In this document: positions 22,716-29,742 of the stretch, piece by piece
How positions within the stretch are numbered: the stretch's first letter is position 1
Layout of the letters: every line of letters starts with the position of its first letter
NCBI GenBank assembly: GCA_051306415.1
Contig: JBPPNE010000085.1
Location: forward strand, 1 to 29,742
DNA: 29,742 nt
DNA from: CBDDRG01 sp051306415
GTDB lineage: Bacteria; Pseudomonadota; Gammaproteobacteria; Pseudomonadales; Porticoccaceae
Direction of reading: 5' to 3'
Made by a program: the position numbers and the translations under genes
Notes under the pieces: model-generated
Told to the model about the DNA's origin: nothing
The model's input: only the letters and a program-made list of their open reading frames with translations
The model's database searches: none

Positions 22716-24947
22716 ATGGTCAAAGTCCGCGAGCAGCTTGCCGGTGATACCGACGTCGATATCGGCGCCTGGGTGGAACGCCTGGTCGCGGCAAAGGGCT
22801 GGGGTGACGATGTTGCGACGGCGCTCAGACTGGCCGCGGAGACTAGCAGAGCGGTCGACACCAGCGGCAGCGCCGACGACAGTGATTCTCCCGGTTCCAA
22901 CAGTTTTCTTACCGGCCTCGAAATGGCCGAGATACTCGCCGATCTGCACATGGACGCGGAGGGCTTGCAGGCGAGCATCCTCTACCGGGCCGTGCGCGAA
23001 GACCGGATTGGGTTGGCTGAAATTCGCCAAACGTTTGGTGACGGTGTAGCCAAACTGGTTGAGGGCGTGCTGCGGATGGCGGTGATCGGCAACACGCGCA
23101 ACGATTCCGAACGTGGCGTGTTTGGCCATGACGCCACCCGTCAGGCCGCCAAGGTTCGCGAAATGCTGGTATCGATTATTGACGATGTCCGCGTCGCGCT
23201 GATCAAGATTGCCGAGCGCACCTGCGCCATTCGCGCCGCCAAACATGCACCGGAAGCAAAACGCACACGAGTGGCGCGGGAAATAATGGATGTCTACGCC
23301 CCCCTTGCCCATCGCCTGGGTGTTGGTCATCTCAAGTGGGAGCTTGAAGACCTCGCCTTTCGTTTCCTCGAACCTGACGGTTACCGCCAGATTGCCAGCT
23401 TGCTGGACGAGAAGCGACTCGACCGCCAGCAGTACATCGAAGAAGTCATGGAGACCATCCGCACCGAATTGCGCAAGATTGGCAAGCAGGGGGATGTCAG
23501 TGGTCGCGTCAAACACATCTACAGTATCTGGCGAAAAATGCACCGCAAGGGCATCGGTTTCTCCGAAATTTACGACATTCGCGCGGTGCGGGTGCTGGTG
23601 CCGAACGTTTCTGATTGCTATGCGGTGCTCGGCATTGTGCACAGCAAATGGCGCAACATTCCCAACGAATTTGACGACTACATCGCCTCACCGAAAGAAA
23701 ACGGCTATCGCTCGCTGCACACGGCGGTCGTCGGGCCCGGTCGCAAAGTCATCGAGATCCAAATCCGTACCCATGAAATGCACAACGAGGCCGAATACGG
23801 CATCTGCGCTCATTGGCAGTACAAGGGCTCCGATAGTGAAGCCGCGGCACGCAGTTATGAAGCCAAGATCGCCTGGTTGCGGCAAGTGCTGGAGTGGCAT
23901 GAAGATATTGGCAGTGATGGCGTCAAGGAATTTTTTAGTCGCGACAGCTCTCCAGAGCGGGTTTACCTGTTCACCCCGGACGGCCATGTCGTCGATCTTC
24001 CCAGCGGCGCAACTGCATTGGATTTCGCCTACCGCGTGCACACCCAGATTGGTCACCGCTGTCGTGGCGCCAAGGTCAACGGCAAAATCGTACCCCTGAA
24101 CATGCCGCTGCGAACGGGCGATCAGGTCGAGATACTCACCGGCCGGGTCGAGGCGCCGAGCCGGGACTGGCTGTCCAGATCGCTCGGATATCTCACCACG
24201 GCGAAAGCCCGCGCCAAGATCCAGCAGTGGTTTCGCGCCCAGGATCGCGAGCAGAACATCGTTGCCGGTAAAGCCATCCTGGAACGGGAATTCCGTCAAC
24301 TCGGGCTTCGACTGGGCGCGCCGGATCTTCAGTCGCTGGCGACATGCTTCAATAAAAAAGGCGAGGACGGTCTTTACGCCGCGATCGGTGCCGGCGATAT
24401 CGGCCACGAGCAGGTTATCCGCTCCGCCCAATACGCCCTCGGTGAGCTCAAAGGCCCCAAGCGCAAGCCACCGTCGGCAGCGGCCAGCCGATTTGGTCAA
24501 TCGGATTTTTATATCTACGGCGTCGGTAACCTGCTGACCGCGGTGGCGCGCTGCTGTTCGCCGTTGCCGGGAGATGCCATCTGCGGCTATCTCACTTCCG
24601 GGCGTGGCGTCACCGTCCACCGCGAGGATTGTGGCAACATACTTCGCCTGCAAAGCGCCGAACCCCAGCGAATATTGAAGGTCACCTGGGGCGGTACGCC
24701 GCAGCAAATGTACCCGGTGCGGATTGGTATCGAGTCGTTTGATCGCACCGGACTACTGCGAGATATCACTACTGTTATCGATAAGGCCGGTTTGTCGATC
24801 ATCGCGTTGGTCAGTGACGAGCAGCATGATGGCGCCATCGTGACGGTTTTGAAGGTCGAGGTTCCAAGTATCGACGAGCTCAGCAGTTTGCTGGCGAAAT
24901 TGCGGCAAATTGCCAATGTCATTGATGTCTATCGCATGGCCGAATGA
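22716..24947 (+). CDS. relA: GTP pyrophosphokinase RelA
   Basis: A 743-residue ribosome-associated enzyme that makes (p)ppGpp when uncharged tRNA enters the A site. Domain order is a degenerate HD region (about 60-190) without the catalytic His-Asp pair, as in RelA rather than SpoT; the synthetase domain (about 250-370) with SIWRKMHRKG, IYDIRAVRVL and YIASPKENGYRSLHTAV; a TGS domain (about 415-475, VYLFTPDGHVVDLPSGAT); a helical/zinc-finger region with ARCCSPLPGD; and a C-terminal ACT domain (about 665-740). A Ser/Asp-rich stretch (about 47-62) near the N-terminus looks unstructured. mazG follows after 14 bases, the standard neighbour. Confidence 0.97.
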   Translation: MVKVREQLAGDTDVDIGAWVERLVAAKGWGDDVATALRLAAETSRAVDTSGSADDSDSPGSNSFLTGLEMAEILADLHMDAEGLQASILYRAVREDRIGLAEIRQTFGDGVAKLVEGVLRMAVIGNTRNDSERGVFGHDATRQAAKVREMLVSIIDDVRVALIKIAERTCAIRAAKHAPEAKRTRVAREIMDVYAPLAHRLGVGHLKWELEDLAFRFLEPDGYRQIASLLDEKRLDRQQYIEEVMETIRTELRKIGKQGDVSGRVKHIYSIWRKMHRKGIGFSEIYDIRAVRVLVPNVSDCYAVLGIVHSKWRNIPNEFDDYIASPKENGYRSLHTAVVGPGRKVIEIQIRTHEMHNEAEYGICAHWQYKGSDSEAAARSYEAKIAWLRQVLEWHEDIGSDGVKEFFSRDSSPERVYLFTPDGHVVDLPSGATALDFAYRVHTQIGHRCRGAKVNGKIVPLNMPLRTGDQVEILTGRVEAPSRDWLSRSLGYLTTAKARAKIQQWFRAQDREQNIVAGKAILEREFRQLGLRLGAPDLQSLATCFNKKGEDGLYAAIGAGDIGHEQVIRSAQYALGELKGPKRKPPSAAASRFGQSDFYIYGVGNLLTAVARCCSPLPGDAICGYLTSGRGVTVHREDCGNILRLQSAEPQRILKVTWGGTPQQMYPVRIGIESFDRTGLLRDITTVIDKAGLSIIALVSDEQHDGAIVTVLKVEVPSIDELSSLLAKLRQIANVIDVYRMAE

Positions 24948-24961
24948 AGGAGGGGTGAGTC

Positions 24962-25792
24962 TTGGCTGACGGTGTGCGCTATCGCATTGATGACCTGAGG
25001 TACCTGATGCACAGGCTCAGAGATGCAACTACTGGCTGCCCTTGGGATTTGCAGCAAACCTTTGCCACGATCGCGCCCTACACCTTGGAAGAAACTTGCG
25101 AGGTGATCGACGCGATCGAGCGACGAGATTATGCCCACCTCGAAGAAGAGTTGGGGGATTTGCTCTTTCAGGTGGTTTTTCACAGCCAGCTCGCGGAAGA
25201 ACTCGGCCTGTTTAACTTTGATGACGTCCTTCGCCAGATTATCGTAAAGCTGGTGGAGCGCCATCCCCACGTCTTTCCTGCGGGCACTTTGACCAGTTGC
25301 CGAGATCCGGCTGCGGCGATGCACAGCGAGAGCGACATCAAGCAAACCTGGGAATTGATCAAGGAGAAAAAGCGCGGTGAAAAGGGCCAGGCAGATCGGC
25401 TGGGGGATATTCCCAACGCTCTTCCTGCACTGGCACGGGCCGCAAAATTGCAAAAGCGTGCGGCCAGCCACGGTTTCGACTGGTCGTCCGCCGAGGGTGT
25501 TTTTGCCAAAATCGAAGAGGAAATTGCCGAGGTGCGGGCGGCGATGGTGGCCGGCGATGCCGATCATGTTGACGAGGAAATAGGTGATTTGCTGTTTTGC
25601 TGTGTCAACCTGAGCCGCCACCTGAAGGTTGACGGTGAGGGTGCGCTGCGCCGGGCGAACCGCGAGTTTGAGCGCCGGTTCCGATCCATGGAGCAGATTG
25701 CCGCCGAGCAGGGCAAGAATTTTGCGAAGCTGGATATCGCCGCACTGGACGAACTGTGGCGGCAGACGAAGCTGAAAGAACGAAGCCGGTAG
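24962..25792 (+). CDS. mazG: Nucleoside triphosphate pyrophosphohydrolase MazG
   Basis: A 276-residue housecleaning enzyme that hydrolyses NTPs to NMP and pyrophosphate and in E. coli lowers ppGpp during starvation. It has two MazG repeats: GCPWDLQQTF with LEETCEVIDAI and EELGDLLFQVVFH in the first half, and EEEIAEVRAA with EEIGDLLFCCVNL in the second, the latter carrying the catalytic metal ligands in the family. It starts at TTG 24962, a rare codon, but AAGGAGG (24947-24953) eight bases upstream is near-perfect and no ATG fits. It follows relA by 14 bases and is likely co-transcribed. Confidence 0.95.
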   Translation: MADGVRYRIDDLRYLMHRLRDATTGCPWDLQQTFATIAPYTLEETCEVIDAIERRDYAHLEEELGDLLFQVVFHSQLAEELGLFNFDDVLRQIIVKLVERHPHVFPAGTLTSCRDPAAAMHSESDIKQTWELIKEKKRGEKGQADRLGDIPNALPALARAAKLQKRAASHGFDWSSAEGVFAKIEEEIAEVRAAMVAGDADHVDEEIGDLLFCCVNLSRHLKVDGEGALRRANREFERRFRSMEQIAAEQGKNFAKLDIAALDELWRQTKLKERSR

Positions 25793-25927
25793 TTGGCTGT
25801 GCACTCTATTTTTACGAATGCCCATCGGCTTGTGGTAAGCCATCATTCCGTGTACTGTCGCATCCTTTTTTGTGGCGCCGCCTGAGCTCCGATGCCCGCC
25901 GCCTGGTTGTTAGAAGGAGAGAATGTC

Positions 25928-26575
25928 ATGCGCATAATACTGCTTGGGCCGCCGGGGGCTGGCAAGGGAACGCAGGCCAAATTCATTACCGAACGTCTCG
26001 GCATTCCGCAAATTTCGACTGGCGATATGCTGCGTGCGGCGGTGAAAGCAGGAACCGAGCTGGGCCTGAAGGCGAAGGACATCATGGCCTCCGGCGGACT
26101 GGTATCCGACGATTTGATCATCGCGTTGGTGAAGGAGCGCATCAGGGCCGCGGATTGCGCCAGGGGTTTCCTGTTCGATGGCTTCCCACGGACCATTCCG
26201 CAGGCGCAAGCGCTACTCGACGCTGGCGTTGACATTGATCGGGTCATCGAAATTCATGTCGAGGACGAAGAAATAGTCTCGCGTCTAAGTGGTCGGCGCG
26301 TTCACGAAGCGTCCGGGCGAATCTATCATGTTGAACATAATCCCCCCAACAAGCCAGGGCTGGATAATGTCACTGGCGATCCACTGGTTCAGCGGGTTGA
26401 CGATCTTGAGAAGACAGTGCGCAATCGCCTCAAGGTGTATCACGAGCAAACGGAACCCCTGGTCGCGTTTTACCAACAAATCGCGCGGGACTCTGCGCAG
26501 GTTCGATATGCGCGGGTTGAAGGCGAGGGCAGTCTTGATGCTGTCGAGGCCAGGCTGCTGGAAGCCATGGCTTAA
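25928..26575 (+). CDS. adk: Adenylate kinase
   Basis: A 215-residue long-form adenylate kinase that balances AMP, ADP and ATP. The P-loop GPPGAGKGT lies at 7-15; FLFDGFPRTIPQA is the AMP-binding segment; the LID domain (about 122-160) has GRRVHEASGRIYH and no zinc cysteines, as in other proteobacteria. ATG 25928 follows AAGGAGAGAA; an in-frame ATG at 25892 would add twelve residues not found in the family. The 135-base spacer after mazG could hold its promoter: TTGTGG and TACTGT stand 17 bases apart there, a weak match. hemH follows, the adk-hemH order of E. coli. Confidence 0.97.
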   Translation: MRIILLGPPGAGKGTQAKFITERLGIPQISTGDMLRAAVKAGTELGLKAKDIMASGGLVSDDLIIALVKERIRAADCARGFLFDGFPRTIPQAQALLDAGVDIDRVIEIHVEDEEIVSRLSGRRVHEASGRIYHVEHNPPNKPGLDNVTGDPLVQRVDDLEKTVRNRLKVYHEQTEPLVAFYQQIARDSAQVRYARVEGEGSLDAVEARLLEAMA

Positions 26576-26611
26576 TCCGTTCACCACCGACCAAGCCATT
26601 TCGCCGCTGCG

Positions 26612-27649
26612 ATGAGTGAAATAAAGCTAGGCGTCATCCTGGTAAATCTCGGTACTCCCAGCGCGCCTACCGCGAAAGCCGTGGCGCGCTTTCTCCGCCA
26701 ATTCCTCTCCGATCAACGTGTGGTCGAAGTTCCACGATGGCTGTGGTGGGTTGTCCTTAACGGCATCATCGTGCCACTGCGGGCAAAAAAAATAGCCCAT
26801 GCCTACCGTGGAATCTGGACTGATCGCGGCTCGCCACTGCGAGTTATCACCGAAGACCAAGCGACGGCGTTGCAAACCTTTCTTGATCGACAGGGATCAG
26901 AGCCGTCGTTCGCCGTCACTTATGCGATGACCTATGGCGGACACACGGTGGCCACTCGCGTCGTCGAACTTCACCAGCAGGGCGTAGGAAAAATTATCGT
27001 GCTGCCACTCTACCCGCAGTACTCGGCGACGACGACCGCCGCGGTCTATGACCAATTGGCCGCACTTACGTTGTCATCCCGAAACGTCCCTGACGTCACT
27101 GTTATCAAGCACTATTGTCAGTATCCGGAGTACATTGAGACGTTGGCCCGATCAGTGTTGGCGCACTGGCGGAGCGCAGGTCGGAATCAGAAACTGTTGA
27201 TCTCTTTCCATGGCATACCCAAAGACTATATTGAAAAGGGCGACCCGTATTACGCCCAGTGCGCGTACACAGCCACTGCGGTAGCGAACCGGCTCCAGCT
27301 CACGCCGGATCAGTGGGCCTACGGTTTTCAATCCCGGTTTGGGCGTCAGGAGTGGATCAAGCCCTATGCCGATATTCTGCTCAAGCAATGGGTGGCAACT
27401 GGCGTGGCTAGCGTCGACGTGATATGCCCTTCGTTTTCCGCCGATTGCCTGGAGACGCTGGAAGAAATGGCGATACGAAATCGTGAACTATTTCTGGGCA
27501 GTGGCGGCGATAAATTTGCGCTGATACCCTGCTTGAACGCGCATTCTGAGCATATCGAAATGCTCGCAAAAATAATTTCCAAGCAATTATCGCCGGCAAT
27601 TCTTGAGCAAGATGTCGGTGCGATGGATCAGGCTGGAGAAGATAAGTAA
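26612..27649 (+). CDS. hemH: Ferrochelatase
   Basis: A 345-residue enzyme that inserts iron into protoporphyrin IX, the last step of heme synthesis. The catalytic His200 is in ISFHGIPKDYI and the conserved Glu281 in DCLETLEEM. GVILVNLGTPSAP and the metal-side motif LPLYPQYSATT are also seen. It lies 36 bases after adk and lacks an obvious ribosome site before ATG 26612. Its TAA stop begins a 12-base palindrome TAATAATTATTA (27647-27658) in an AT-rich spacer. Confidence 0.96.
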   Translation: MSEIKLGVILVNLGTPSAPTAKAVARFLRQFLSDQRVVEVPRWLWWVVLNGIIVPLRAKKIAHAYRGIWTDRGSPLRVITEDQATALQTFLDRQGSEPSFAVTYAMTYGGHTVATRVVELHQQGVGKIIVLPLYPQYSATTTAAVYDQLAALTLSSRNVPDVTVIKHYCQYPEYIETLARSVLAHWRSAGRNQKLLISFHGIPKDYIEKGDPYYAQCAYTATAVANRLQLTPDQWAYGFQSRFGRQEWIKPYADILLKQWVATGVASVDVICPSFSADCLETLEEMAIRNRELFLGSGGDKFALIPCLNAHSEHIEMLAKIISKQLSPAILEQDVGAMDQAGEDK

Positions 27650-27675
27650 TAATTATTATGGACAAATTGCCTTTT

Positions 27676-27704
27676 TTGAATAAACTCCAAGCACTCTCTG
27701 TAAT
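27676..27704 (+). promoter_or_regulatory. Sigma-70 promoter of the histone-like gene
   Basis: TTGAAT (27676-27681) and TGTAAT (27699-27704) stand 17 bases apart in an AT-rich spacer after hemH, giving a likely start near 27711 and a 50-base leader. CTCTC (27694-27698) and GAGAG (27712-27716) flank the -10 region as a short inverted repeat. Confidence 0.5.
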
Positions 27705-27760
27705 TTTTTTTGAGAGAATTGCGAGTTAATCTGTCCGATCAGTGGCCCAGGAGAAAATTA

Positions 27761-28423
27761 ATGGCACTAGCAGCAAGAAAAACAGCGGCAAAGAAAGTGG
27801 TACGCAAGCCATCAGGTGCGGCTCTCGCTTCAAGCGGATCAGCGGCTGTGGCGTCCGCACAGAAGCAAATTGATGCGCATCTCAAAAAACTGATCTTGGC
27901 AAAGGAGAGGGTCAAGCAGGCGAAAGCGAGTGTGATTGCGAAGAAGACCAAGGCAACGCAGGCAGCTTTGGCAAAGGCGCGAGCTAACCAAAGCGATGTT
28001 GCCAGCGCTTTGTCTGCGCTGAAAGGCAAGGTAAAAGCGGCCAAAACTCAGGCAAGGGTTAGCAGTATTGTCGGGCGTGTCAAGGCTGTGGAATCTCGCG
28101 CTAAAGCAGCTGCCGAGCAGAAGGCGCGCAGTCTGCTTGCCAAGACCGACGCCGATTTTAAGATCGCGATAAAGAAATTCGAAGATGGCTGGCGGAAGAA
28201 GCGCCTGGCGGCCAATGCGAAAAAAATACGGGTTTTGGAGAAGAGGCTAGCGGTCAAGGTAAAAGCGGTCGGGAAAAAATCCCGCGTTCAGGCAAAAGCG
28301 CTGACAAAGAAGGCTGGTAAAGTCGTTGCCAAGACGAAAGTGGCGGCGGTGGGTGAATCGCCGGTCGCTGCCAAGGCTAAGGCCAAGTCCGTGCGTCGAC
28401 CCAAAGTCGCCAAGCCGATGTAA
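27761..28423 (+). CDS. Lys/Ala-rich histone-H1/AlgP-like protein
   Basis: A 220-residue highly basic protein made mostly of Lys, Ala, Val and Arg. Residues 1-30 are basic and disordered; about 32-175 are predicted helix or coiled coil (QKQIDAHLKKLILAKERVKQ onward, then RVKAVESRAKAAAEQKARS); the last 45 residues are an Ala/Lys tail ending VRRPKVAKPM. This layout recalls AlgP-type histone-H1-like proteins of Pseudomonas, which have a coiled-coil head and an Ala/Lys/Pro tail and are thought to bind DNA. The coils could equally make it a phasin-like or RNA-binding protein. ATG 27761 follows AGGAGA. It has its own promoter and a terminator 123 bases after the stop, so it is a single-gene unit set between hemH and tsaB. 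Confidence 0.75.
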   Translation: MALAARKTAAKKVVRKPSGAALASSGSAAVASAQKQIDAHLKKLILAKERVKQAKASVIAKKTKATQAALAKARANQSDVASALSALKGKVKAAKTQARVSSIVGRVKAVESRAKAAAEQKARSLLAKTDADFKIAIKKFEDGWRKKRLAANAKKIRVLEKRLAVKVKAVGKKSRVQAKALTKKAGKVVAKTKVAAVGESPVAAKAKAKSVRRPKVAKPM

Positions 28424-28803
28424 GGGATGTAAGGAAAGAAACGCATTCAGGGGTTGAATCGAGCGATTTGCTGCGTTAACCAGGTTGAGTTAACTGAGGT
28501 AGTATACGCCCTGTTTCTCCGGTAATCGTTTTTTTGGTAACTACACAAAATCCCTCGCCTGGCGGGGGATTTTGTTTTAACCAGCCAACCGATGTTGGCG
28601 GCAAACCCAAACTGACGCGGTTAATGCAGACAGCTAAGGAAGCTCTGAGTAAACTGATGCCATTCACGCTTCCACCCATCCACAGGTTTGGGCGGTCACT
28701 ACGAGCGTAATCAGCAGATTGCAATTTGTCCTGGCGTGTCGAAGGGCGCGTTCAGAGTTTCCCTTAAGTAGATGGCGAGCGCAGACAGCTAACGTAGGCG
28801 GAA
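28424..28803. other. 380-base non-coding stretch between histone-like gene and tsaB
   Basis: No plausible gene is seen. The left part holds the inverted GTTAA/TTAAC motif (28475-28494), a weak promoter-like pair TTAACC (28476-28481) and TAGTAT (28500-28505) with an 18-base spacer, and the strong terminator at 28547-28578; together these could make a small RNA of about 65 bases. The right part holds a 12-base direct repeat GCAGACAGCTAA (28626-28637 and 28781-28792), 155 bases apart start to start. An open frame from 28719 into tsaB is out of frame with it and has no support. Confidence 0.6.
28547..28578 (+). terminator. Strong intrinsic terminator
   Basis: AAAATCCCTCGC (28547-28558) pairs with GCGGGGGATTTT (28562-28573) over 12 bp with one G-T pair and a CTG loop, followed by GTTTT. 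The A run on the left side and T run on the right suggest it could work from both strands. It probably ends the histone-like message or a small RNA from the same spacer. Confidence 0.85.
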
Positions 28804-29532
28804 ATGGCAGCTATTCTGACAATCGATACTGCTACCGACGCCTGTTCCGCCGCGATCGGCGTCGACGACAAAGTGTATTTCCGACAAGAGATAACAGCCC
28901 GGGATCACAGCCGGTTAATCTTGCCGATGATCGATGCCCTGTTGCGGGAGGCCGGTCTTACGCTATCCCGGTTGGATGCACTGGCGTTTACCTGTGGTCC
29001 CGGTTCCTTTACCGGGCTAAGAATCGGGATGGGTGTGGTGCAAGGGCTCGCCTTTGGCGCGAATCTGCCGGTGATTTCGATTTCGACGCTGCAGGTACTT
29101 GCGGCCGGCGCGATTCGATCGGCGAATGCCGGCGAAGGCGCAGTGGTAATTCCGGCGCTGGACGCCCGTATGGACGAAGTCTATTGGGGTCAGTACCGAA
29201 ACCATAGCGGATTTCCTGAAGCCATCGCGCCAGATCGGCTGGACAAACCAGAGGACGTGCGATGGCCGTCGTGGACTGGGGATGCGAGTGCGGCCGGCGT
29301 TACTGCGCTGACGGCTCTGGGCGTTGGCGACGGCTGGCGCTTTGGCGACAGGATGGCCTGCACACCGACATATATCATTGAGAATCTGGTACCGCTGGCG
29401 ACGGACTTGCTGCTGGTTGCGACGATACACTATGGTCGCGGCTTACTGGTCTCGGCGGATGACCTAGAGCCGGTTTATCTGCGTGACACCATCAACTGGA
29501 AGAAGCGGCAGCGCTTGCGGCTGAATGACTAA
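28804..29532 (+). CDS. tsaB: tRNA t6A modification protein TsaB
   Basis: A 242-residue ASKHA-fold protein that forms the TsaBDE complex for threonylcarbamoyladenosine at position 37 of ANN-decoding tRNAs. ILTIDTATDACSAAI at the start, the signature CGPGSFTGLRIGMGVVQGLA (about 64-83), PALDARMDEVYWG and the C-terminal DDLEPVYLRD are typical. ATG 28804 gives the normal N-terminus MAAILTID. The sequence before it has a poor ribosome site (AGGCGGAA). In Pseudomonas tsaB follows adk closely; here hemH, the histone-like gene and a long spacer intervene. Confidence 0.95.
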   Translation: MAAILTIDTATDACSAAIGVDDKVYFRQEITARDHSRLILPMIDALLREAGLTLSRLDALAFTCGPGSFTGLRIGMGVVQGLAFGANLPVISISTLQVLAAGAIRSANAGEGAVVIPALDARMDEVYWGQYRNHSGFPEAIAPDRLDKPEDVRWPSWTGDASAAGVTALTALGVGDGWRFGDRMACTPTYIIENLVPLATDLLLVATIHYGRGLLVSADDLEPVYLRDTINWKKRQRLRLND

Positions 29533-29613
29533 AGCCCGAGGGGTTTTTCAGCGAGATGCGTGCCAGGCGTAACTTGCATCGCTCACGGTCACCTCTTTTA
29601 GTCTGGATAGTGC

Positions 29614-29642
29614 TTAGAACTTATCCGTAAATAATATATAAT
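29614..29642 (+). promoter_or_regulatory. Promoter of the right-edge ORF
   Basis: A perfect TATAAT (29637-29642) with TTAGAA (29614-29619) 17 bases upstream lies in an AT-rich patch, 41 bases before the ATG of the edge ORF. If the edge ORF is a transposase, this AT-rich patch may also be the end of the insertion sequence. Confidence 0.4.
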
Positions 29643-29682
29643 GCCTTCCCGAGCCGCCACTAACGCGGCGAGGGAGGTGGTG

Positions 29683-29742
29683 ATGGCGACAGAGAAGCTG
29701 ACAAAGAAGCGTGTGGCGTCATGGGTGGTAACCGATGATTTC
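29683..29742 (+). CDS. Start of an ORF, possibly an IS5-type transposase (partial)
   Basis: Twenty codons run to the window edge without a stop, MATEKLTKKRVASWVVTDDF, behind an excellent ribosome site AGGGAGG (29671-29677). The basic start followed by SWVVTDDF resembles the N-terminus of IS5-family transposases, where a similar T-D-x-F-W segment opens the protein. The match is from memory and covers few residues, so it is tentative. No target-site duplication or terminal repeat can be proven because the other end lies outside the window. Confidence 0.4.
   Translation, partial: MATEKLTKKRVASWVVTDDF

Noticed and set aside
22656..23642. 328-codon open frame on the minus strand opposite relA
   Set aside because: Antisense of the relA N-terminal half; no start signal or family resemblance.
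27694..27716. CTCTC/GAGAG pair with a T run as a hemH terminator
   Set aside because: The T run lies in the loop and not after the stem, so it does not have terminator geometry; it overlaps a better promoter reading.
29531..29548. Possible terminator after tsaB (AAAGCCCGAGGGGTTTTT)
   Set aside because: A T run follows a CCC/GGG core, but the loop would be two bases and the stem has a G-G mismatch, so a stable hairpin is unlikely.

Overview
The window is a dense stretch of core chromosome from a gammaproteobacterium. Gene content and order look most like the Pseudomonas/Cellvibrio side of the class: glnK-amtB beside xerC-DUF484-dapF-lysA-lptM-cyaY, argG-gloA, and sdhE/nadB-rpoE-rseA-mucD-lepA-lepB-DUF4845-rnc-era-recO-acpS. 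The genus cannot be fixed from the sequence alone. No rRNA, tRNA, CRISPR array, prophage or complete insertion sequence is visible.

Layout. (1) 1-2566: ammonium module. A sigma-54-type promoter precedes a 13-codon leader ORF, a PII gene, amtB, a strong terminator and a second PII gene. (2) 6544-2573, minus strand: lptM-lysA-dapF-DUF484-xerC, driven from a divergent promoter region that holds a perfect 21-bp tandem duplication; cyaY lies on the other side. (3) 7083-8740: argG and gloA. (4) 10196-8749, minus: ygfZ and a small PGPGW-type membrane protein, divergent from sdhE-ygfX. ygfX converges on nadB, and the two stop codons share one CTAG. (5) 12735-15801: envelope-stress sigma factor rpoE, anti-sigma rseA and periplasmic protease mucD. 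No rseB or mucC lies between them, and there is a candidate sigma-E promoter between rpoE and rseA. (6) 15941-21701: lepA, lepB, a DUF4845 protein, rnc, era, recO, acpS. pdxJ is missing from its common place between recO and acpS. (7) 21778-25792: cysM, relA, mazG, without rlmD between cysM and relA. (8) 25928-29532: adk, hemH, a Lys/Ala-rich histone-H1/AlgP-like protein in an AT-richer patch, a 380-base non-coding stretch with a strong terminator, then tsaB. (9) The right edge opens a new ORF that resembles the start of an IS5-type transposase.

The genes cover nitrogen sensing and ammonium uptake, lysine/peptidoglycan precursor and arginine synthesis, Fe-S and flavin enzyme maturation, NAD synthesis, envelope stress, protein export, RNA processing, the stringent response, and nucleotide, heme and tRNA-modification housekeeping. 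I see no obvious new defence or mobile system. The points most worth a second look are the RNase III active-site Asp-to-Asn change, the glnK leader ORF with its sigma-54 promoter, the rseB-less sigma-E locus, the tandem repeat spanning divergent promoters, the GGA-rich recO leader and the histone-like gene with its downstream non-coding region.
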